DNA from: Deinococcus sp. YIM 134068
GTDB taxonomy: Bacteria; Deinococcota; Deinococci; Deinococcales; Deinococcaceae
Length of the DNA: 64,000 nt
Assembly: GCF_036543075.1 (NCBI RefSeq)
Contig: NZ_JAZHPF010000003.1
Coordinates: 1-64,000 of the forward strand
Direction of reading: 5' to 3'
The notes under the pieces were generated by a model. The model saw only the letters and a program-made list of their open reading frames with translations. It did not search any database and was not told the origin of the DNA. The position numbers and the translations under genes are program-made. Shown here in pieces: positions 28,499 to 42,775 of this stretch (position 1 is the stretch's first letter; each line of letters opens with the position of its first letter).

Positions 28499-28545
28499 GC
28501 TGACGGCTGACCGCTGACCGCTGACGGCTGACCGCTGACCGCTCC
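28499..28545 (+). repeat. Period-7 repeat, 6 full units (GCTGACS)
   Basis: The clearest array of the window: GCTGACG, GCTGACC, GCTGACC, GCTGACG, GCTGACC, GCTGACC, then a decayed unit GCTCCCC. It ends 2 bases before the recG stop codon. Confidence 0.9.
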
Positions 28546-28547
28546 CC

Positions 28548-30887
<2,340 letters not shown>

Positions 30888-31001
30888 ACGCCGCGCAGGC
30901 TAACAGACGGGTGCGGTGGGGTTCGTGGTAGTCGGCTCAGGCGGGGCGGTCGTAGTTCGTTTGGTTGGATATGGAGGAATAGGCGGGGCGTCTTGCCACG
31001 G

Positions 31002-31056
31002 TTTGCCCCCTTCCCCCAGACTTGCAAAGCTGCGAAGCAGAGGGGGCAGGGGGAGC
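31002..31056 (+). repeat. Dispersed intergenic element (copy 2)
   Basis: TTTGCCCCCTTCCCCC, then AGCTGCGAAGCAGAGGG and GCAGGGGG; the outer C- and G-rich arms can pair. Shares AGCTGCGAAGCAGAGGG exactly with copy 3. Confidence 0.65.
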
Positions 31057-31159
31057 GGCGCTGCGCTGGGCAAGGCGTGGTGGTGGCATGGGGCGTCTAC
31101 TCCCGGGCAAGCGTCGGTCATCGGGAGTGACGGTTTTTGGAGAGCAGAAGCTCAAGCAT

Positions 31160-31224
31160 CTTTGCTCCCTCTCCCCTCGTGGGTGACTCGAAGAGCTGCG
31201 AAGCAGAGGGCCGGGGTGAGGGGG
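31160..31224 (+). repeat. Dispersed intergenic element (copy 3)
   Basis: CTTTGCTCCCTCTCCCC, GGGTGACTCGAAG, AGCTGCGAAGCAGAGGG and GGGGTGAGGGGG. The TGACTCG block also occurs in copy 1 at 6759. Confidence 0.65.
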
Positions 31225-31291
31225 CGTGTGACCATCCCCACCGCACGACCCCCCTCATCATCCATCCCTCATCCCTTGCCCCCGCCCAAGT

Positions 31292-31297
31292 TACCCT
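31292..31297 (+). promoter_or_regulatory. -10 box TACCCT, leaderless promoter
   Basis: TACCCT lies 7 bases before the ATG at 31305 of the methyltransferase gene. Confidence 0.45.
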
Positions 31298-31304
31298 CAG
31301 CGTC

Positions 31305-31901
31305 ATGGGAGCCTACGACCGCCTCGCCGCGAGCTATGACCGCCTCTGGGGCCGCTATGCCCGGCGGACCGCCCGCGAGGTGCTGGACGCGCTGCCGCCG
31401 CTGGGGTCGGGCACGCTGCTGGATGTGGGCTGCGGCACGGGGACCCTGCTCACGCTCGCCCGCGACCGCTTCCCGGAGGCGCGGCTCATCGGGGCCGAAC
31501 CCAGCGCGGGAATGCGGGAGGTGGCCGCCCGCACCCTCTCCGGGCGGGGCGTGACGCTCCTCGTCTCCCCCGCCGAGGCCCTCGCCCTGCCGGACGCGTC
31601 GGTGGACGCCGTGACCTGCCTGAACGTCCTGCACTACCTCGGGGACCCGGCGGTGGCCCTGCGCGAGTGGCGGCGGGTGCTGCGGCCCGGAGGCACCCTC
31701 GCCCTACAGGACTACGTGCCGAACGGTCTGCCCGGCTTCACCCGGCTCGTCTCCCTGAACGACCGCGACCTCGTGCGGGTCTACACGGTGCCGGAGATGG
31801 CCGGGCTGCTGGGGGCGGCGGGGTTCGGCGAGGTCACGGCGCGGCCCTTCCGCATCGACCTGTTCTGGCGTGGGGGCCTGGCGCGTGGCGTGCGGGGTTG
31901 A
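31305..31901 (+). CDS. Class I SAM-dependent methyltransferase
   Basis: A 198-residue small-molecule methyltransferase of the UbiE/type-11 kind. The SAM motif LLDVGCGTGTLLTLA is near residue 45, IGAEPS is motif II, DAVTCLNVLHYLGDP holds motif III and LRPGGTLALQDYVP the post-motif region. It starts MGAYDRLAASYDRLW, a common start of this family. The substrate is not apparent. The start is set by a leaderless -10 box. It is convergent with the HAD gene, 16 bases apart. Confidence 0.88.
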   Translation: MGAYDRLAASYDRLWGRYARRTAREVLDALPPLGSGTLLDVGCGTGTLLTLARDRFPEARLIGAEPSAGMREVAARTLSGRGVTLLVSPAEALALPDASVDAVTCLNVLHYLGDPAVALREWRRVLRPGGTLALQDYVPNGLPGFTRLVSLNDRDLVRVYTVPEMAGLLGAAGFGEVTARPFRIDLFWRGGLARGVRG

Positions 31902-31917
31902 CGGAGAGGCACGCGAA

Positions 31918-32712
31918 TTACAACGTCAGCGCCAGCCCTACCGCCTCTGCCAGCCCGCCCGCGTCCACATGGGCGACGTGATGACGGGCGGCGGCCCGCG
32001 CCTCGGCGTCGGCGTTGCCCATCGCCACGGGGAAACCGACCACGCGCATGGCCGTCACGTCGTTGTGGCCGTCGCCCACCATCATCGTGCGCGTCAGGGG
32101 CACGCCGTACTGGGCGGCGATCAGCGACACGGCGCTCCCCTTGCCGACCCCGGCGCGCGTCAGGCTGATGAACAGCGTGTCGGGCATCGTCGGGCTGCCC
32201 GCCGGATGCACGTCCAGCCCGGCGTGGGCCTCGGCCAGGACCGCCGCCGCCGCCTCGTGTGGCACGACCCACTGGGCGCGAATGCGGGTGCCCACCAGCG
32301 CCTCCGGGCGTTTGGCCGTGTACGGCACCCCCAGCAACTCGGCGTGACGGCGGGAGAGGTCGCCGGGCCGGGTGATCCCGAAGTCGTCGTCGGTGTAGAC
32401 CTCCAGCAGCCAGCCCGTCTCCTCCGAGCGCGCCAGCAGCCGGGCGAGCGGTTCCTCCGGCATCGGCTCACTCAGGCTCTCCCCGCTGCCCACGTTGAGG
32501 ATGGACGCCCCGTTCTGGAAGGCGTGCCAGCCGCCCTGGTCCATCCGCCGCGCGTAGGCGAGCGCGTTCCCGAAGGCGGGCCGTCCGCTACACAGCGCGA
32601 TCCGCACGCCCCTGGCCCGCGCGTCCGCCATCGCCGCCCACACGTCCCCCCGCACCGTGTTGTCGGTCCCGATCAACGTTCCGTCCACGTCCACACAGAT
32701 CAAGCCGAGCAT
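31918..32712 (-). CDS. HAD superfamily hydrolase (Cof/YwpJ type)
   Basis: A 264-residue phosphatase of HAD subfamily IIB. All four motifs are visible: DVDGT near residue 8 (nucleophile Asp), CSGRP (Ser/Thr), Lys in GVGKGSAV and GDGHND. The C2-type cap lies between motifs II and III (about 75-185). Members dephosphorylate sugar phosphates, pyridoxal phosphate or flavin intermediates; the substrate here is unknown. ATG at 32712 is fixed by TACACT 6 bases upstream, so it has its own promoter despite lying behind the ComB-like gene. Confidence 0.9.
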   Translation of the reverse strand: MLGLICVDVDGTLIGTDNTVRGDVWAAMADARARGVRIALCSGRPAFGNALAYARRMDQGGWHAFQNGASILNVGSGESLSEPMPEEPLARLLARSEETGWLLEVYTDDDFGITRPGDLSRRHAELLGVPYTAKRPEALVGTRIRAQWVVPHEAAAAVLAEAHAGLDVHPAGSPTMPDTLFISLTRAGVGKGSAVSLIAAQYGVPLTRTMMVGDGHNDVTAMRVVGFPVAMGNADAEARAAARHHVAHVDAGGLAEAVGLALTL

Positions 32713-32718
32713 CGGGGC

Positions 32719-32724
32719 AGTGTA
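32719..32724 (-). promoter_or_regulatory. -10 box TACACT, leaderless promoter of the HAD gene
   Basis: TACACT lies 6 bases before the ATG at 32712 on the minus strand. Confidence 0.5.
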
Positions 32725-32771
32725 CGCTGCGTTCATCCTCGTTCCGTCCGGGGACTTGGACAGGTGCTCCC

Positions 32772-33473
32772 TCACCCCGCCGCGTTCACGAACACCCCGT
32801 CCACAAGTTGGGGCACGGCGGCGCTCACGTTCAACTCGGCGGCCAACTCCACATCCCCAGGAAAACCGCGTTCCAGCAACTCCCGCCCCGACGTGCAAGC
32901 TCGCAGAACTTCGGGGAGACGGTCCCGCAACGCCCGGAAGGTTGCCCGCCCGCCCTCCGCCTCCGGCGACCCGGTGAGGTCCAGAGCGTCCACGACCGCG
33001 CCCGCTCCCAGCGCATCCTCAAGGGCGGGGCGCAAGCTGCTGTCCGGCCACCGTTCCCCCGCCGGGACGACGAGCACCCGCTCGAATCTCCCCCGCAGAT
33101 GTGCGCCTACCGCCGCCGCCTGCCTGCGGAATGCGGCGAAGACGGGTGCCCGCGTGCCCTCGCCCGCCAGCACGCACAGCGCCCCCCCGTTCGGCGAGGG
33201 CAGCACCAGCCGCGTTCCTGTTGTGAGGCTGAGCAGCGAGGCAGGGGAGAGCGAGGGGCCGTCCTCCCCGCGTTTCCCGGCCAGAAGCGCCCCCCGTGCC
33301 TGCGCGAACGCCTCCGCCCGCCCATCCCGCCACCGGAATGGCAGGACCGCCACCCCGCGACCCACGCCCACGTCCACGCAGGTGCAGAACGACAGCACGT
33401 CCACGATCACCACGGCGTCAGCAAAAGGGGCGAGGTGACATCCGCCCGCCTCGCCCCACTCCACCCGTACCAC
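32772..33473 (-). CDS. 2-phosphosulfolactate phosphatase (ComB) family protein
   Basis: A 233-residue member of the ComB family: [20 protein letters not shown] near the N-terminus (usual V-D-V-L-R/S-x-x-T), [34 protein letters not shown] (S-P-N-G signature) and [12 protein letters not shown]. In methanogens ComB acts in coenzyme M synthesis, but bacterial homologues are widespread where coenzyme M is absent, and their role is unsettled. GTG at 33473 follows the PhzF stop by 5 bases; the codons further upstream lie inside phzF-like sequence and contain no earlier start next to the stop. Probably cotranscribed with the PhzF gene. Confidence 0.85.
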   Translation of the reverse strand: MVRVEWGEAGGCHLAPFADAVVIVDVLSFCTCVDVGVGRGVAVLPFRWRDGRAEAFAQARGALLAGKRGEDGPSLSPASLLSLTTGTRLVLPSPNGGALCVLAGEGTRAPVFAAFRRQAAAVGAHLRGRFERVLVVPAGERWPDSSLRPALEDALGAGAVVDALDLTGSPEAEGGRATFRALRDRLPEVLRACTSGRELLERGFPGDVELAAELNVSAAVPQLVDGVFVNAAG

Positions 33474-33478
33474 GCGCT

Positions 33479-34369
33479 TTACCGCCCCGGTGTCCAGTAC
33501 CCCTCGCGGTCCACGGTGGCGCGGCCCCCCACCCGCACGCACGCAACCGTGTTCGGCCCGGCCAGCGTGACCTCCACCTCCACCTCGCCGGGGGTGCCGA
33601 GCGCGTGGCCCTGGTACACCACACCGCACGCCCGCTCCCCGCGCACGGGCAGCCGCCCTTCCCGTGCCAGCAGGGCGAGGAGCGCCCCCGCCGCGCTGCC
33701 CGTCACCGGGTCCTCCGGGATACCTACGGCGGGCGCGAAGTCCCGCGCGGCGAAGCGGTTGACTCCCATCGGCGCGTAGGCGTACACGCTGCACACCCCC
33801 AGCGCGTCGCTGAGAAGGTGGATGCGGGCGAGGTCCGGCTCCAGCCCGTCGAGAATCACCGGGTCCAGCAGCGGCACGAAGACACTCCACAGCCCCGTAC
33901 TCGCGCAGGCCAGCGGCAGCCCCCGGTGGACCATCCGCTCGTCCACGCCGAGCGCCTCGGCGAGTTCACCCCGCACGTCCCGCCCGACCGTCCGCGTCTC
34001 CAGCCGCCGCTGCTCCATCCACACCCGCGTCGGCACGCCCGCCTCCGCGTCGAGGGTGAGCGGAATGCGGCCCACCAGCGTCTCCAGCACCAGCCGCCCG
34101 CCCGTCCAGTGCCCCGCCTGCGCGAGCGTCAGCCCCAGCGCGACCGTCGCGTGGCCGCAGAACTCGATCTCCTGCGTGGGCGTGAAGTAGCGCACCCGCA
34201 CCGCGCCGCCCCCCATCCGCGTGACGAACACTGTCTCGGGCGCTTCCAGAAAGGCGGCGAGGGCCTGCATCTCCCGCTCGCTCAGGCCCCCCGCGTCCAG
34301 CACGACGCCCGCCCGGTTGCCCTGCCCCGGCGTGTCGGTGAAGGCGCTCACCTCACTGTAGGCGATCAT
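33479..34369 (-). CDS. PhzF family isomerase/epimerase
   Basis: A 296-residue protein with the diaminopimelate-epimerase-like PhzF fold. It begins [27 protein letters not shown] (usual D-A-F-T-x-x-P-x-x-G-N-P/R-A), has the conserved Glu in APETVFV and [18 protein letters not shown], and [16 protein letters not shown] in the C-terminal half. Substrate unknown. ATG at 34369 is chosen over an ATG 18 bases upstream because a TACATT -10 box lies exactly 6 bases before it and overlaps the upstream codons. First gene of a unit with the ComB-like gene. Confidence 0.9.
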   Translation of the reverse strand: MIAYSEVSAFTDTPGQGNRAGVVLDAGGLSEREMQALAAFLEAPETVFVTRMGGGAVRVRYFTPTQEIEFCGHATVALGLTLAQAGHWTGGRLVLETLVGRIPLTLDAEAGVPTRVWMEQRRLETRTVGRDVRGELAEALGVDERMVHRGLPLACASTGLWSVFVPLLDPVILDGLEPDLARIHLLSDALGVCSVYAYAPMGVNRFAARDFAPAVGIPEDPVTGSAAGALLALLAREGRLPVRGERACGVVYQGHALGTPGEVEVEVTLAGPNTVACVRVGGRATVDREGYWTPGR

Positions 34370-34375
34370 GCGGTC

Positions 34376-34381
34376 AATGTA
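34376..34381 (-). promoter_or_regulatory. -10 box TACATT, leaderless promoter of the PhzF gene
   Basis: TACATT lies 6 bases before the ATG at 34369 and within the few codons of a rival upstream start, which it argues against. Confidence 0.5.
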
Positions 34382-34445
34382 GAGCATGGGGCGGGGTCAG
34401 GATGGGGCCGTGAGGTTGCCCGGTCAGCGGCTCACCGCCCGCCCC

Positions 34446-35066
34446 CTAATCCACGTCCACGCCCAGCTCCGGGTGCCGCGCCAGCTCCACCATCCGCCGC
34501 ACCTGTTCCGGCAGGTTGCGCCCGAGGCTCAGCGGTGGCAGCGCGTCCACGGGGAACCACCTGCTGTCGAGGGTCTCAGTGTTGTGCGGGTGTTCGCCCA
34601 CGTCCTCCAGCAACTCGCACGCCACGAACACCTTGTAGACGGCCCACAGGTCGGGCGGGTGCGCGTGTCTGCCCTTGTCGAGGAGGGCAAGAAGGCGTCC
34701 GGCCCGCACCGTTCGCCCCGTCTCCTCGCGCACCTCGCGCACGGCCATCTCACGCGGACTCCCGCCGGGGTCGGCCCAGCCGCCGGGCAGGCTCCACAGG
34801 CCGTCCACCCGCTCCCGCGTCAGCAGCACCTCGCCCGCCTCGTTCAGCACCACGGCCCGCACGTCCACTTTCGGGGTGAGGTAGCCCGCCTCCACCCGCA
34901 GCAGGCCATGAACCTCGCCCGCCGTCTGCCCGGTGCCCTCCGCCAGCAGCTCCGCCGTCAGCGCGAGCAGCCGCTCGAAGCGGTCTCGGTCGTAGGGGTC
35001 GCGGGTGTAGGTCAGGCCCGCCTGGGCGATGGCTTGGAGTTCGCGGAGCTGAGACAGGGTGGGCAC
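34446..35066 (-). CDS. Nudix hydrolase with N-terminal helical domain
   Basis: A 206-residue pyrophosphohydrolase. The Nudix box G-x5-E-x7-REUxEExGxU is present as [26 protein letters not shown] near residues 100-125, with Gly in place of the usual first Glu position but the metal-binding REVREE intact. An N-terminal helical segment of about 60 residues ([32 protein letters not shown]) matches the NUDIX_N domain of ADP-ribose or nucleotide-sugar hydrolases in Deinococcus. Deinococcus carries an unusually large Nudix set. GTG at 35066 is set by a leaderless TACGCT box. Confidence 0.9.
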   Translation of the reverse strand: MPTLSQLRELQAIAQAGLTYTRDPYDRDRFERLLALTAELLAEGTGQTAGEVHGLLRVEAGYLTPKVDVRAVVLNEAGEVLLTRERVDGLWSLPGGWADPGGSPREMAVREVREETGRTVRAGRLLALLDKGRHAHPPDLWAVYKVFVACELLEDVGEHPHNTETLDSRWFPVDALPPLSLGRNLPEQVRRMVELARHPELGVDVD

Positions 35067-35073
35067 GTGCCCC

Positions 35074-35085
35074 AGCGTATATCCT
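35074..35085. promoter_or_regulatory. Back-to-back -10 boxes of the divergent Nudix and FAH genes
   Basis: Minus strand TACGCT (35079-35074) is 7 bases before the Nudix GTG; plus strand TATCCT (35080-35085) is 6 bases before the FAH ATG. The two hexamers abut with no base between them, and the two start codons are only 25 bases apart. Confidence 0.6.
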
Positions 35086-35091
35086 CCCCCC

Positions 35092-35844
<753 letters not shown>

Positions 35845-35997
35845 GGCAATGCCCCGTCGTCAGCGCGCGGCAACGGCTGGGGGACCCCACCCCCCCCTGT
35901 TCTCGCCGCTCGCTTCACCCGGACGACTCGCGGGGCGGCGACAAGCCTTTCGCGCTCCGCCCCGGACGAGTGGGCGTCGTTCCCCCGCACCCCCCGC

Positions 35998-36380
35998 CTA
36001 CTGCCGCTCGTTGCGCTCCCCGTGCGCCAGGTGCCGGTGCTCGCCCTTCACGTCACTGCGCTCGTGCCGCCCGTGCAGGTCACTGTGCTCCCCGGCGTTC
36101 GGGTCCTCGTCCACCCACGCCGCCGCGATCTCGTCCGCGCCCACCTCCAGGTGGACGTACTGGTCCACGCGCATGATCTGGTCCTCGGCGATCCAGCGCA
36201 GGCTGCCGTCCGCCCTCACCTTGACATAGGCACCCTCCACCCGCTCCACGGTGCCTACGTCGGCCCCGTCGATCCCGCGCACGCCCCCATTCCGTGCTGA
36301 ATCGAGCGCCGAAGCTGCGGCTCCATGCGGCGGGCGAGGGCGCGGCGGTCGTCCTGCGGGTTGTCGCGGTTCTGGTTCAT
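35998..36380 (-). pseudogene. Frameshifted DUF2171-like gene
   Basis: Two frames belong together. The first starts with ATG at 36380 behind a perfect GGAGG (6-base gap) and reads MNQNRDNPQDDRRALARRME through QLRRSIQHGMG, then stops early near 36258. The second frame continues as VRGIDGADVGTVERVEGAYV and then RWIAEDQIMRVDQYVHLEVGADE, a DUF2171-type PRC-barrel-like region, to the stop at 35998. One extra base in the run of five Gs (minus strand; C run at 36284-36288) would join them into a protein of about 127 residues. Real mutation, programmed slippage or a sequencing error are all possible. The tail is His/Arg/Glu rich. Confidence 0.7.
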
Positions 36381-36467
36381 GGGGGGCCTCCACCCCGATT
36401 GTTCCCGCCGGGTGCCGTCGGGAGGGTCGGGAAGGTTAAAGGCGGCGCTGGGAAGTGTGACCTGGGG

Positions 36468-37901
36468 TCAGGGGCTGGCCTCCAGAAGAAGCACCCAGTC
36501 GTTGCCACGCCCCGTTGAGGAGGCGGTGAAGGTTCGCTCGCCCGTGTTGGCGAAGGTGCCGATCTCGACCTTCTGGGCCGTGCGGGGGTCGAACCACGAG
36601 GCCCGCACCTGAGCGCCCCGTGCCCGCCCGAGCGCGACCGTCACCGGGCCGCCGTCCGGCAGGTAGACCCACACGTAGTCGGGGCCACGCAGCGTCACCA
36701 CGGGCCGGTCCCCGACGAAGCTGCCCGCGACCAGCGTCTCATCGGGTCCCCGGTCCTCGGCGGGGCGCGACTCCAGCAGCGTCTTGAGATGTCCCAACTG
36801 CCGCACCGCCGACGTGTCCAGGAGCCTCAGCCACGCTTTGTCACCGTCATACACGTCGAAGCCGTAGACCTTGCGGTGCCCGTAGGTGTGGCCCGCCCCG
36901 CCCGCGAAGACGCTCCAGTACGCAACGTTCCGCACGTCCACCTCGTCTCCCTCCCCGTCCTGGGCCTGGTGGCAGACCGGGTGCCCCTCGTACATCGGCT
37001 CCACGTTGATGACCGGCTTGGGGAGGGTCAGCCGGGAGTCCGCCAGCATCCGGGTGGCCGCCTGTTCACCCCGGCAGTGCCCGGTGTGCCAGACGTTGAA
37101 GTCGAGCCAGGGTTCGTTGTGGAAATACTCGGCGGAGGACTTGTATCCGCCCGTGTGATAGGTGATCAGCGCTCGGTCGCGCCCCCCCACGCCCTGCTCG
37201 ATGCCCTCCGCCATCGCCCGCCAGATGGCCTGCACCTCCCCGCCGCCGGGGTGGCGGTCCCCGCCCAGCATCCAGATCACCGGCCTGTCCCGGTACCGCT
37301 CGCCCAGGAAGCGCCCGTAGCTCCGCGCCGAGTCGGGCGTGAAGATGGGTTCGTCGCCCAGCGTGGTCACGTTATCCACCCATTTGCCCCAACTCGGCAG
37401 CAGGGCGACCGTCAGCCCCAGCGAGGCGGCCTGATCGACCATGAAGTCCATGTGGTCCCAGTAGTCGTACTCCTCGGCGCTGGCCGGGTCGCTTCCCGGC
37501 GTGACGGCGGGGCGGGCAGGGTCCTTGCCGACGAGGGGCAGGTCGCCCTGGGGATTATGGACGGTGAGTCCCTTCTCCTCCGCGAGCGCCACGGCCTGGA
37601 TCACGGTAAAGCCCTGGGCGGCGCGGGTCTGGAGATACTGGCGGGCGTCGTCGCGGTTCAGGCGGTGGAACATCTCCCAGCCCGTATCCGCCCAGTACAG
37701 AAAGGGTCGTCCGTCCGCGTAGTGCAGTCGCCGCCCGTCCGCCGTTACGGTCAGGAGGTTCGGATCGGGGGCGGTCGCACCCTCGGTCTCGACGGGGGTG
37801 GCACCCGTCACAGGGGACGTCTCCGTCGAGCAGGCCGACAGCAACAGTCCCGTCGTGAGCAGGGCGGAGGCAAGGAAGAGCGGGCGTGGGTCTCGGGGCA
37901 T
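36468..37901 (-). CDS. Glycoside-hydrolase-like lipoprotein (DUF4038, apiosidase-like)
   Basis: A 477-residue exported protein. A lipobox LLSAC places the lipid anchor near residue 22. Residues of about 45-380 match the DUF4038 (beta/alpha)8 barrel: RPFLYWADTGWEMFHRLNRDDARQYLQTRAAQGFTVIQ at the start, WDHMDFMVDQAASLGLTVALLPSWG, DRPVIWMLGGDRHP (catalytic region), PVINVEPMYEGHP with a candidate Glu, and YWSVFAGGAGHTYGH. The last 90 residues match the C-terminal collagen-binding-like beta domain usually found with DUF4038. A surface exo-glycosidase on plant or microbial polysaccharide is likely. ATG at 37901 has a GGAG site. Confidence 0.88.
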   Translation of the reverse strand: MPRDPRPLFLASALLTTGLLLSACSTETSPVTGATPVETEGATAPDPNLLTVTADGRRLHYADGRPFLYWADTGWEMFHRLNRDDARQYLQTRAAQGFTVIQAVALAEEKGLTVHNPQGDLPLVGKDPARPAVTPGSDPASAEEYDYWDHMDFMVDQAASLGLTVALLPSWGKWVDNVTTLGDEPIFTPDSARSYGRFLGERYRDRPVIWMLGGDRHPGGGEVQAIWRAMAEGIEQGVGGRDRALITYHTGGYKSSAEYFHNEPWLDFNVWHTGHCRGEQAATRMLADSRLTLPKPVINVEPMYEGHPVCHQAQDGEGDEVDVRNVAYWSVFAGGAGHTYGHRKVYGFDVYDGDKAWLRLLDTSAVRQLGHLKTLLESRPAEDRGPDETLVAGSFVGDRPVVTLRGPDYVWVYLPDGGPVTVALGRARGAQVRASWFDPRTAQKVEIGTFANTGERTFTASSTGRGNDWVLLLEASP

Positions 37902-38172
37902 GGAATTACTCCTGCATGAGCGAAGGAGACACGTCACACAGGACGTGCCCCAGGCGGGGGCAGGACGGTTGTTCCGCTGCCGGGTCGGTCTCCCAGGGGC
38001 GGCCTGAGCAGACCGCGTGGCCCCGGAAGGCTTCAAGCTCAACCTTAAGGGGAGGCGATGAGAAATTTGTCACATTTCCCTGTGACGGCCTCATAAAGCT
38101 TCAATGTCAAACGGTTATGACCAACTGGACAGGAACGGGGGTGGGGGTGCCGAGGTGACGACCTGCTCCGCC

Positions 38173-39324
<1,152 letters not shown>

Positions 39325-39332
39325 GAACAGGG

Positions 39333-39338
39333 AGTATA
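39333..39338 (-). promoter_or_regulatory. -10 box TATACT of bshA
   Basis: TATACT lies 8 bases before the ATG at 39324 on the minus strand; leaderless or nearly so. Confidence 0.5.
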
Positions 39339-39467
39339 CGGCCCCGGTCTTTCCCCACCGGGTGCCCCGCCTCCGCCGGGAAGGACGGGAAGGGGAGAGT
39401 CGGCCTGTTCTGATCCCCGCCCCGCGCCCCTCCACCCGAAGTCCGAATCAGGAACGAACGGTCCTTC

Positions 39468-39509
39468 CCTGGCGACTGGTCACTGGCAACTGGTCACTGG
39501 CAACTGGCG
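39468..39509 (+). repeat. Period-7 repeat, 6 units (ACTGGNN)
   Basis: CCTGGCG, ACTGGTC, ACTGGCA, ACTGGTC, ACTGGCA, ACTGGCG. The complement is a CCAGTNN-type unit, so it is related to the CCAGCNN arrays. It ends 5 bases before the methyltransferase stop. Confidence 0.85.
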
Positions 39510-39514
39510 ACCCC

Positions 39515-40285
39515 TTACCCCGGTTTCCCCGCCGTGAACAGCACCCGCGTGAAGGCGTAGTACACCCGCCCGCCCGGCCACCGCGCCCGCAGCCGCGCCA
39601 GGTACGCCGCCACGAACCGCTCGCCGTCTTCTGCCCCCAGCCGCGTGAGGTAGGGCACGAGCGCCGTGCCGCGCGTCCAGTCGAGCAATCCCTCCGCCCC
39701 CGCCAGCACGACCGGGTAGACCCGGCTCAGCGCCGTGACCTCCACCGCGCCCAACCCGTCCAGCGTCTCGGCATACTCCGCCGGGGTCAGGACGGGCGAG
39801 TATCCGTGCGCCGTGCCGAAGCGGGTGAAGCCCTCCAGCTCGGGGGCGAACTCCCGCGCCGTCTCGGTGAGGAGGCGGTGGCTGTCGTGGTCGTGGTTGG
39901 CGGGCACCTGGACCGCCAGCACCCCGCCGGGCCGCAGCCGCGCCCACAGCCGGGCGAGCAGCGCCGGGTGGTCCGGCAGCCACTGGAGGGCCGCGTTCGA
40001 GAAGATCAGGTCAAAGTCCCCCCGCAGCCCCTGGATGTCCCCCCGCTCGAAGCGCAGGTTCGGTGCCGTGTGCCCCTCCGCCCGCGCCAGCATCTCCGCG
40101 CTGCTGTCCAGCCCCAGCACCCGCGCCCCCGGAAACCGCCCCGCGAGCGTGAGCGTGTGTTCCCCCGTGCCACACCCGAGGTCCACCACGTCACGGAAGG
40201 AGAGGTCAGGAAGCATCGCCAGCAGGTCGCGGGCGGGCGCACTCCGCGCCTCCCGGTGGTGGTACACGTCAGGATTCCAGGTCAC
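39515..40285 (-). CDS. Trans-aconitate methyltransferase-like protein
   Basis: A 256-residue SAM-dependent methyltransferase. It starts [21 protein letters not shown], has [16 protein letters not shown] (motif I), [37 protein letters not shown] with the N-A-A-L-Q-W motif diagnostic for Tam-like enzymes, and [16 protein letters not shown]. Tam esterifies trans-aconitate, detoxifying an aconitase inhibitor; related enzymes act on other acids. GTG at 40285 is set by TACGGT 6 bases upstream. Confidence 0.86.
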   Translation of the reverse strand: MTWNPDVYHHREARSAPARDLLAMLPDLSFRDVVDLGCGTGEHTLTLAGRFPGARVLGLDSSAEMLARAEGHTAPNLRFERGDIQGLRGDFDLIFSNAALQWLPDHPALLARLWARLRPGGVLAVQVPANHDHDSHRLLTETAREFAPELEGFTRFGTAHGYSPVLTPAEYAETLDGLGAVEVTALSRVYPVVLAGAEGLLDWTRGTALVPYLTRLGAEDGERFVAAYLARLRARWPGGRVYYAFTRVLFTAGKPG

Positions 40286-40291
40286 GGCCCC

Positions 40292-40297
40292 ACCGTA
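40292..40297 (-). promoter_or_regulatory. -10 box TACGGT, leaderless promoter of the Tam-like gene
   Basis: TACGGT lies 6 bases before the GTG at 40285 on the minus strand. Confidence 0.5.
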
Positions 40298-40401
40298 TGC
40301 CCGTTCGCGGACCTCCTGTGCGTACCCTGGTGGTGACAAGCTCCACCCTGCCCAGACGCCCGCCCGCGTCCCCGTGGGGTGGGCCGTATCATGCCCTCCA
40401 T

Positions 40402-41811
<1,410 letters not shown>

Positions 41812-41848
41812 GGGGCCTGCCCGCCCCAAGCGGGGGAAGACGACTCTA

Positions 41849-41858
41849 ATTAATACAA
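41849..41858 (+). repeat. AT-rich 10-mer ATTAATACAA (copy 1)
   Basis: An exact copy of a 10-mer that recurs at 45711 and 63898. Lies 38 bases after the lysC stop in an otherwise GC-rich spacer. Confidence 0.5.
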
Positions 41859-41912
41859 AAGTGGAGGAGGTAGAGGGGAGAGGGACCTCTTCGCACCTCT
41901 GGCCCAGTTCCC

Positions 41913-42599
41913 TCAGTCATCCCTTTCTCTACGCATCCTCGGCGACCCCCGCAGCGCCCGCCACCGCCGCCCCAGGATGAGGTACAGCCCCGCCACCCAC
42001 GCCACCGACGCCGCGAATCCCGCCAGCACGTCGGTCGGGTAGTGAACGCCGAGGTAGTTGCGGCTCAGCCCCACCGCGAGCGCCCACCCACCCCCCACGA
42101 GGACGAGCGGCCACCCGCCCCGCGAGCGCCAGAACACGAGGACGAGCGCGAAGCCGAAGGCCATGTTGCTCATCGCGTGCCCGCTGGGAAACGAGTAGCC
42201 CGGCACGGTGAGGACGGCCCCCACCTCCTCCGGGCGGGGCCGCTGGAAGATCAGCTTGGCGAGGACGTTCAGCCCCGTCGCACCCCCCACCGCCCCCGCG
42301 AGGAACCACGCGTGCGCCCGCGCCCCGAACCGCGCCAGCCCCAGCGCGAGGGCCGCCGTCACCAGCGGCAGCACCCCCAGGCCCCCCAGCACGGCCAGAA
42401 CTTCCGCCGCCCGCGTCCGCCCCGGCGTGCGGTGTTCGGCGTACCACGCCAGCACCGTGCGGTCCCACGCGAAGCCGCCCCGTACAAACACGTCGTCCGT
42501 GAGAAAGGCGAGCAGCACGAGCGGGGTCAGCACCCCCAGCACGAGCAGGGCCACCTGCGTCCAGTTGCGGGCGAGCAGGGCGGGCAGGTCGCGGCGCAT
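41913..42599 (-). CDS. PAP2 family membrane phosphatase
   Basis: A 228-residue membrane protein with about six helices and the three-part PAP2 motif: KLIFQRPRP (K-x6-R-P), PSGHAMSN (P-S-G-H) and [16 protein letters not shown] (S-R-x5-H-x3-D). Such enzymes dephosphorylate undecaprenyl pyrophosphate, phosphatidic acid or phosphatidylglycerol phosphate with the active site outside the membrane. A periplasm-facing loop (about 40-55) precedes the core. ATG at 42599 is fixed by TACAGT 7 bases upstream; a longer frame to 42950 is not supported. Confidence 0.92.
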   Translation of the reverse strand: MRRDLPALLARNWTQVALLVLGVLTPLVLLAFLTDDVFVRGGFAWDRTVLAWYAEHRTPGRTRAAEVLAVLGGLGVLPLVTAALALGLARFGARAHAWFLAGAVGGATGLNVLAKLIFQRPRPEEVGAVLTVPGYSFPSGHAMSNMAFGFALVLVFWRSRGGWPLVLVGGGWALAVGLSRNYLGVHYPTDVLAGFAASVAWVAGLYLILGRRWRALRGSPRMRRERDD

Positions 42600-42606
42600 C
42601 CCGTCC

Positions 42607-42612
42607 ACTGTA
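42607..42612 (-). promoter_or_regulatory. -10 box TACAGT, leaderless promoter of the PAP2 gene
   Basis: TACAGT lies 7 bases before the ATG at 42599 on the minus strand. Confidence 0.5.
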
Positions 42613-42775
42613 GCGGGGTCCAGCGGGCCTGAGCGGTGGGCACTGAGCCATTCGGCGCACCCGCCCTGCGCCACCCCGCCGATGCCCGCCAGGGCAGGGG
42701 AGAGGCACCATACGGGCAGCCGGGAAGCCAGCCTCACCCAGAGGAGCGAGCGGACCGACGGGGAGGAAAGACACG

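Larger units (their letters stand above)
28215..28547. other. 333-base gap between recG and the SDR gene
   Basis: Going left from recG it holds a period-7 array (28499-28545), two direct copies of TGTCACA 11 bases apart (around 28391-28408), a terminator (28286-28320) and the SDR -10 box (28221-28226). No coding sequence is credible. Confidence 0.6.
30888..31304. other. 417-base gene-free stretch with two copies of a dispersed element
   Basis: Between the divergent recG and methyltransferase genes. It holds two direct copies of the GCTGCGAAGCAGAGGG element (31002 and 31160). The remaining sequence shows no credible open frame and no further structure I can name. Confidence 0.6.

Noticed and set aside
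28499..28545. CRISPR array
   Set aside because: The units are only 7 bases and there are no spacers or cas genes; the same holds for all other period-7 and period-8 arrays.
33474..33890. N-terminal extension of the ComB-like protein
   Set aside because: It is antisense-like low-complexity sequence overlapping the PhzF gene; the first usable start after the PhzF stop is the GTG at 33473.
36381..36393. GTG at 36393 as start of the DUF2171-like protein
   Set aside because: It overlaps the SD sequence of the ATG at 36380, and the residues it would add (His/Pro/Arg rich) look like out-of-frame translation.
38069..38086. CRP-type operator upstream of the DUF4038 gene
   Set aside because: GTCACA-N6-TGTGAC is a perfect inverted repeat, but the half sites point the opposite way from TGTGA-N6-TCACA, so CRP binding is not supported.
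40286..40401. Lysine riboswitch upstream of aspartate kinase
   Set aside because: The gap is only 116 bases, shared with a divergent promoter, and the -10 box is 9 bases from the ATG, leaving no leader.
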